DNA from: Pseudomonas delhiensis
GTDB lineage: Bacteria; Pseudomonadota; Gammaproteobacteria; Pseudomonadales; Pseudomonadaceae
DNA length: 64,000 nt
Reading direction: 5' to 3'
Assembly (NCBI RefSeq): GCF_900187975.1
Contig: NZ_FZPC01000019.1
Coordinates: forward strand, 62,001 to 126,000
Shown here: piece after piece, positions 63,073-64,000 of the stretch
How positions within the stretch are numbered: position 1 is the stretch's first letter
How the letters are laid out: each line of letters opens with the position of its first letter
Position numbers and translations under genes: made by a program
Notes under the pieces: model-generated
Told to the model about the DNA's origin: nothing
The model's database searches: none
Seen by the model: the letters and a program-made list of their open reading frames with translations, nothing else

Positions 63073-64000
63073 TTATTCGACGGCCTTGACCATGTCCTCG
63101 ATGACCTTCTTGGCGTCGCCGAAGACCATCATGGTCTTGTCCAGGTAGAACAGTTCGTTGTCCAGGCCGGCGTAGCCGCTGGCCATCGAGCGCTTGTTGA
63201 CGATCACGGTCTTGGCCTTGTAGGCCTCGAGGATCGGCATGCCGGCGATCGGCGACTTCGGATCGTTCTTCGCCGCCGGGTTGACCACGTCGTTGGCGCC
63301 CAGCACCAGCACCACGTCGGTCTGGCCGAACTCGGAGTTGATGTCCTCCATCTCGAACACCTGCTCGTAGGGCACTTCGGCCTCGGCCAGCAGCACGTTC
63401 ATGTGGCCCGGCATACGGCCGGCGACCGGGTGGATGGCGAACTTCACGGTGACGCCGCGGTGGGTCAGCTTCTCCGCCAGCTCCATCAGCGCGTGCTGGG
63501 CGCGGGCCACCGCCAGGCCGTAGCCGGGAACGATGATCACGCTGTCGGCGTTGGTCAGCAGGAAGGAGGCGTCGTCGGCCGAGCCGGATTTCACCGGGCG
63601 GGCTTCCTTCGCACCGGCGGGGCCGGCGTCGTCGGTGCTGGCGCCGAAGCCGCCGAGGATGACGTTGAAGAACGAGCGGTTCATCGCCTTGCACATGATG
63701 TACGAGAGGATCGCGCCCGAGGAGCCCACCAGGGAGCCGGCGATGATCAGCATCGAGTTGTTCAGCGAGAAGCCGATGCCCGCCGCGGCCCAGCCGGAGT
63801 AGGAGTTGAGCATCGACACCACCACCGGCATGTCGGCGCCGCCGATGGGGATGATGATCAGCACGCCGAGGATGAAGGCCAGGGCCAGCATCAGGGCGAA
63901 GGCGGCGAGGTTGCCGGTGAACATGAACACCAGGCCCAGGCCGAGGGTGGCCAGGCCCAGCACCAGGTTCAGCAGGTGCTGGCCGGCGAACTGTACCGGT
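63073..64000 (-). CDS. pntB: NAD(P) transhydrogenase beta subunit (3' part)
   Basis: The reading frame continues to the window edge (the first residues read PVQFAGQHLLNLVLGLATL), so this is the C-terminal 308 residues of a gene starting outside. Several membrane spans (for example LMLALAFILGVLIIIPIG) are followed by the NADP(H)-binding domain III: DSVIIVPGYGLAVARAQHAL, FAIHPVAGRMPGHMNVLLAE, VVLVLGANDVVNPAA and ELFYLDKTMMVFGDAKK. Couples proton flow to hydride transfer between NADH and NADP+. Confidence 0.95.
   Translation of the reverse strand, partial: PVQFAGQHLLNLVLGLATLGLGLVFMFTGNLAAFALMLALAFILGVLIIIPIGGADMPVVVSMLNSYSGWAAAGIGFSLNNSMLIIAGSLVGSSGAILSYIMCKAMNRSFFNVILGGFGASTDDAGPAGAKEARPVKSGSADDASFLLTNADSVIIVPGYGLAVARAQHALMELAEKLTHRGVTVKFAIHPVAGRMPGHMNVLLAEAEVPYEQVFEMEDINSEFGQTDVVLVLGANDVVNPAAKNDPKSPIAGMPILEAYKAKTVIVNKRSMASGYAGLDNELFYLDKTMMVFGDAKKVIEDMVKAVE

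Overview
The window is high-GC chromosomal DNA of a Pseudomonas (sensu lato, most like the P. aeruginosa / P. citronellolis / P. nitroreducens group). The evidence is the gene content and order: a sarcosine-oxidase/formaldehyde operon in the order glyA-soxB-soxD-soxA-soxG-purU-fdhA, a tonB1 gene with an extended N-terminus behind a CobW gene, a complete eight-gene common polysaccharide antigen (CPA, D-rhamnan) operon, and many Pseudomonas-style REP palindromes. I see no tRNA, rRNA, CRISPR array, insertion sequence or prophage.

Layout. 1-2208: end of an unidentified gene, then LysR regulator, PhyH-type dioxygenase and GFA-type zinc protein. 2209-2583: REP cluster. 2584-7606 (minus): autotransporter, double-hotdog thioesterase and a DUF5924/DUF2914 membrane protein. 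7849-15931: a predicted acetylpolyamine catabolic unit, with a divergent LysR, aldehyde dehydrogenase, class III aminotransferase, periplasmic polyamine-type binding protein, NCS1 permease and acetylpolyamine amidohydrolase. 15939-16511 (minus): DUF1993 protein. 16887-26108 (minus): the sarcosine/one-carbon operon. Together its products turn sarcosine into glycine and serine, deformylate 10-formyl-THF and oxidise formaldehyde. 26589-28582: lipoprotein and L-threonine aldolase. 28583-29360: a non-coding stretch with a periodic array of DnaA-box-like motifs. 29361-33246: EF-G-like GTPase, alpha/beta hydrolase, DUF3079 and ChaC-type cyclotransferase. 33492-35984: small secreted protein, CobW GTPase and Fur-boxed tonB.

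36339-39712 (minus): a secreted-protein operon (three DUF2388 paralogues coupled to a DUF4105 protein) behind a DUF1127 gene. 39863-51327 (minus) and 51722-60759 (plus) form one divergent polysaccharide locus. The plus side is the CPA operon rmd-gmd-wbpW-wzm-wzt-wbpX-wbpY-wbpZ: GDP-D-rhamnose synthesis, ABC export with a chain-recognising Wzt, and three rhamnosyltransferases. The minus side holds two paralogous glycosyltransferases, an acyltransferase and a methyltransferase (probable chain modification), followed by a GtrA/GtrB-like cassette bracketed by two paralogous large membrane proteins with the same extracytoplasmic tail. The window closes with a DUF1127 gene, an acetyl-CoA hydrolase/CoA-transferase and the 3' part of pntB.

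The most interesting items are the DnaA-box-like array between the threonine aldolase and EF-G-like genes, the Gtr-like five-gene cassette next to the CPA operon, the acetylpolyamine unit that pairs an NCS1 permease with a deacetylase, and the DUF2388/DUF4105 operon. Comparisons with named P. aeruginosa loci are from memory of that genome and were not searched.
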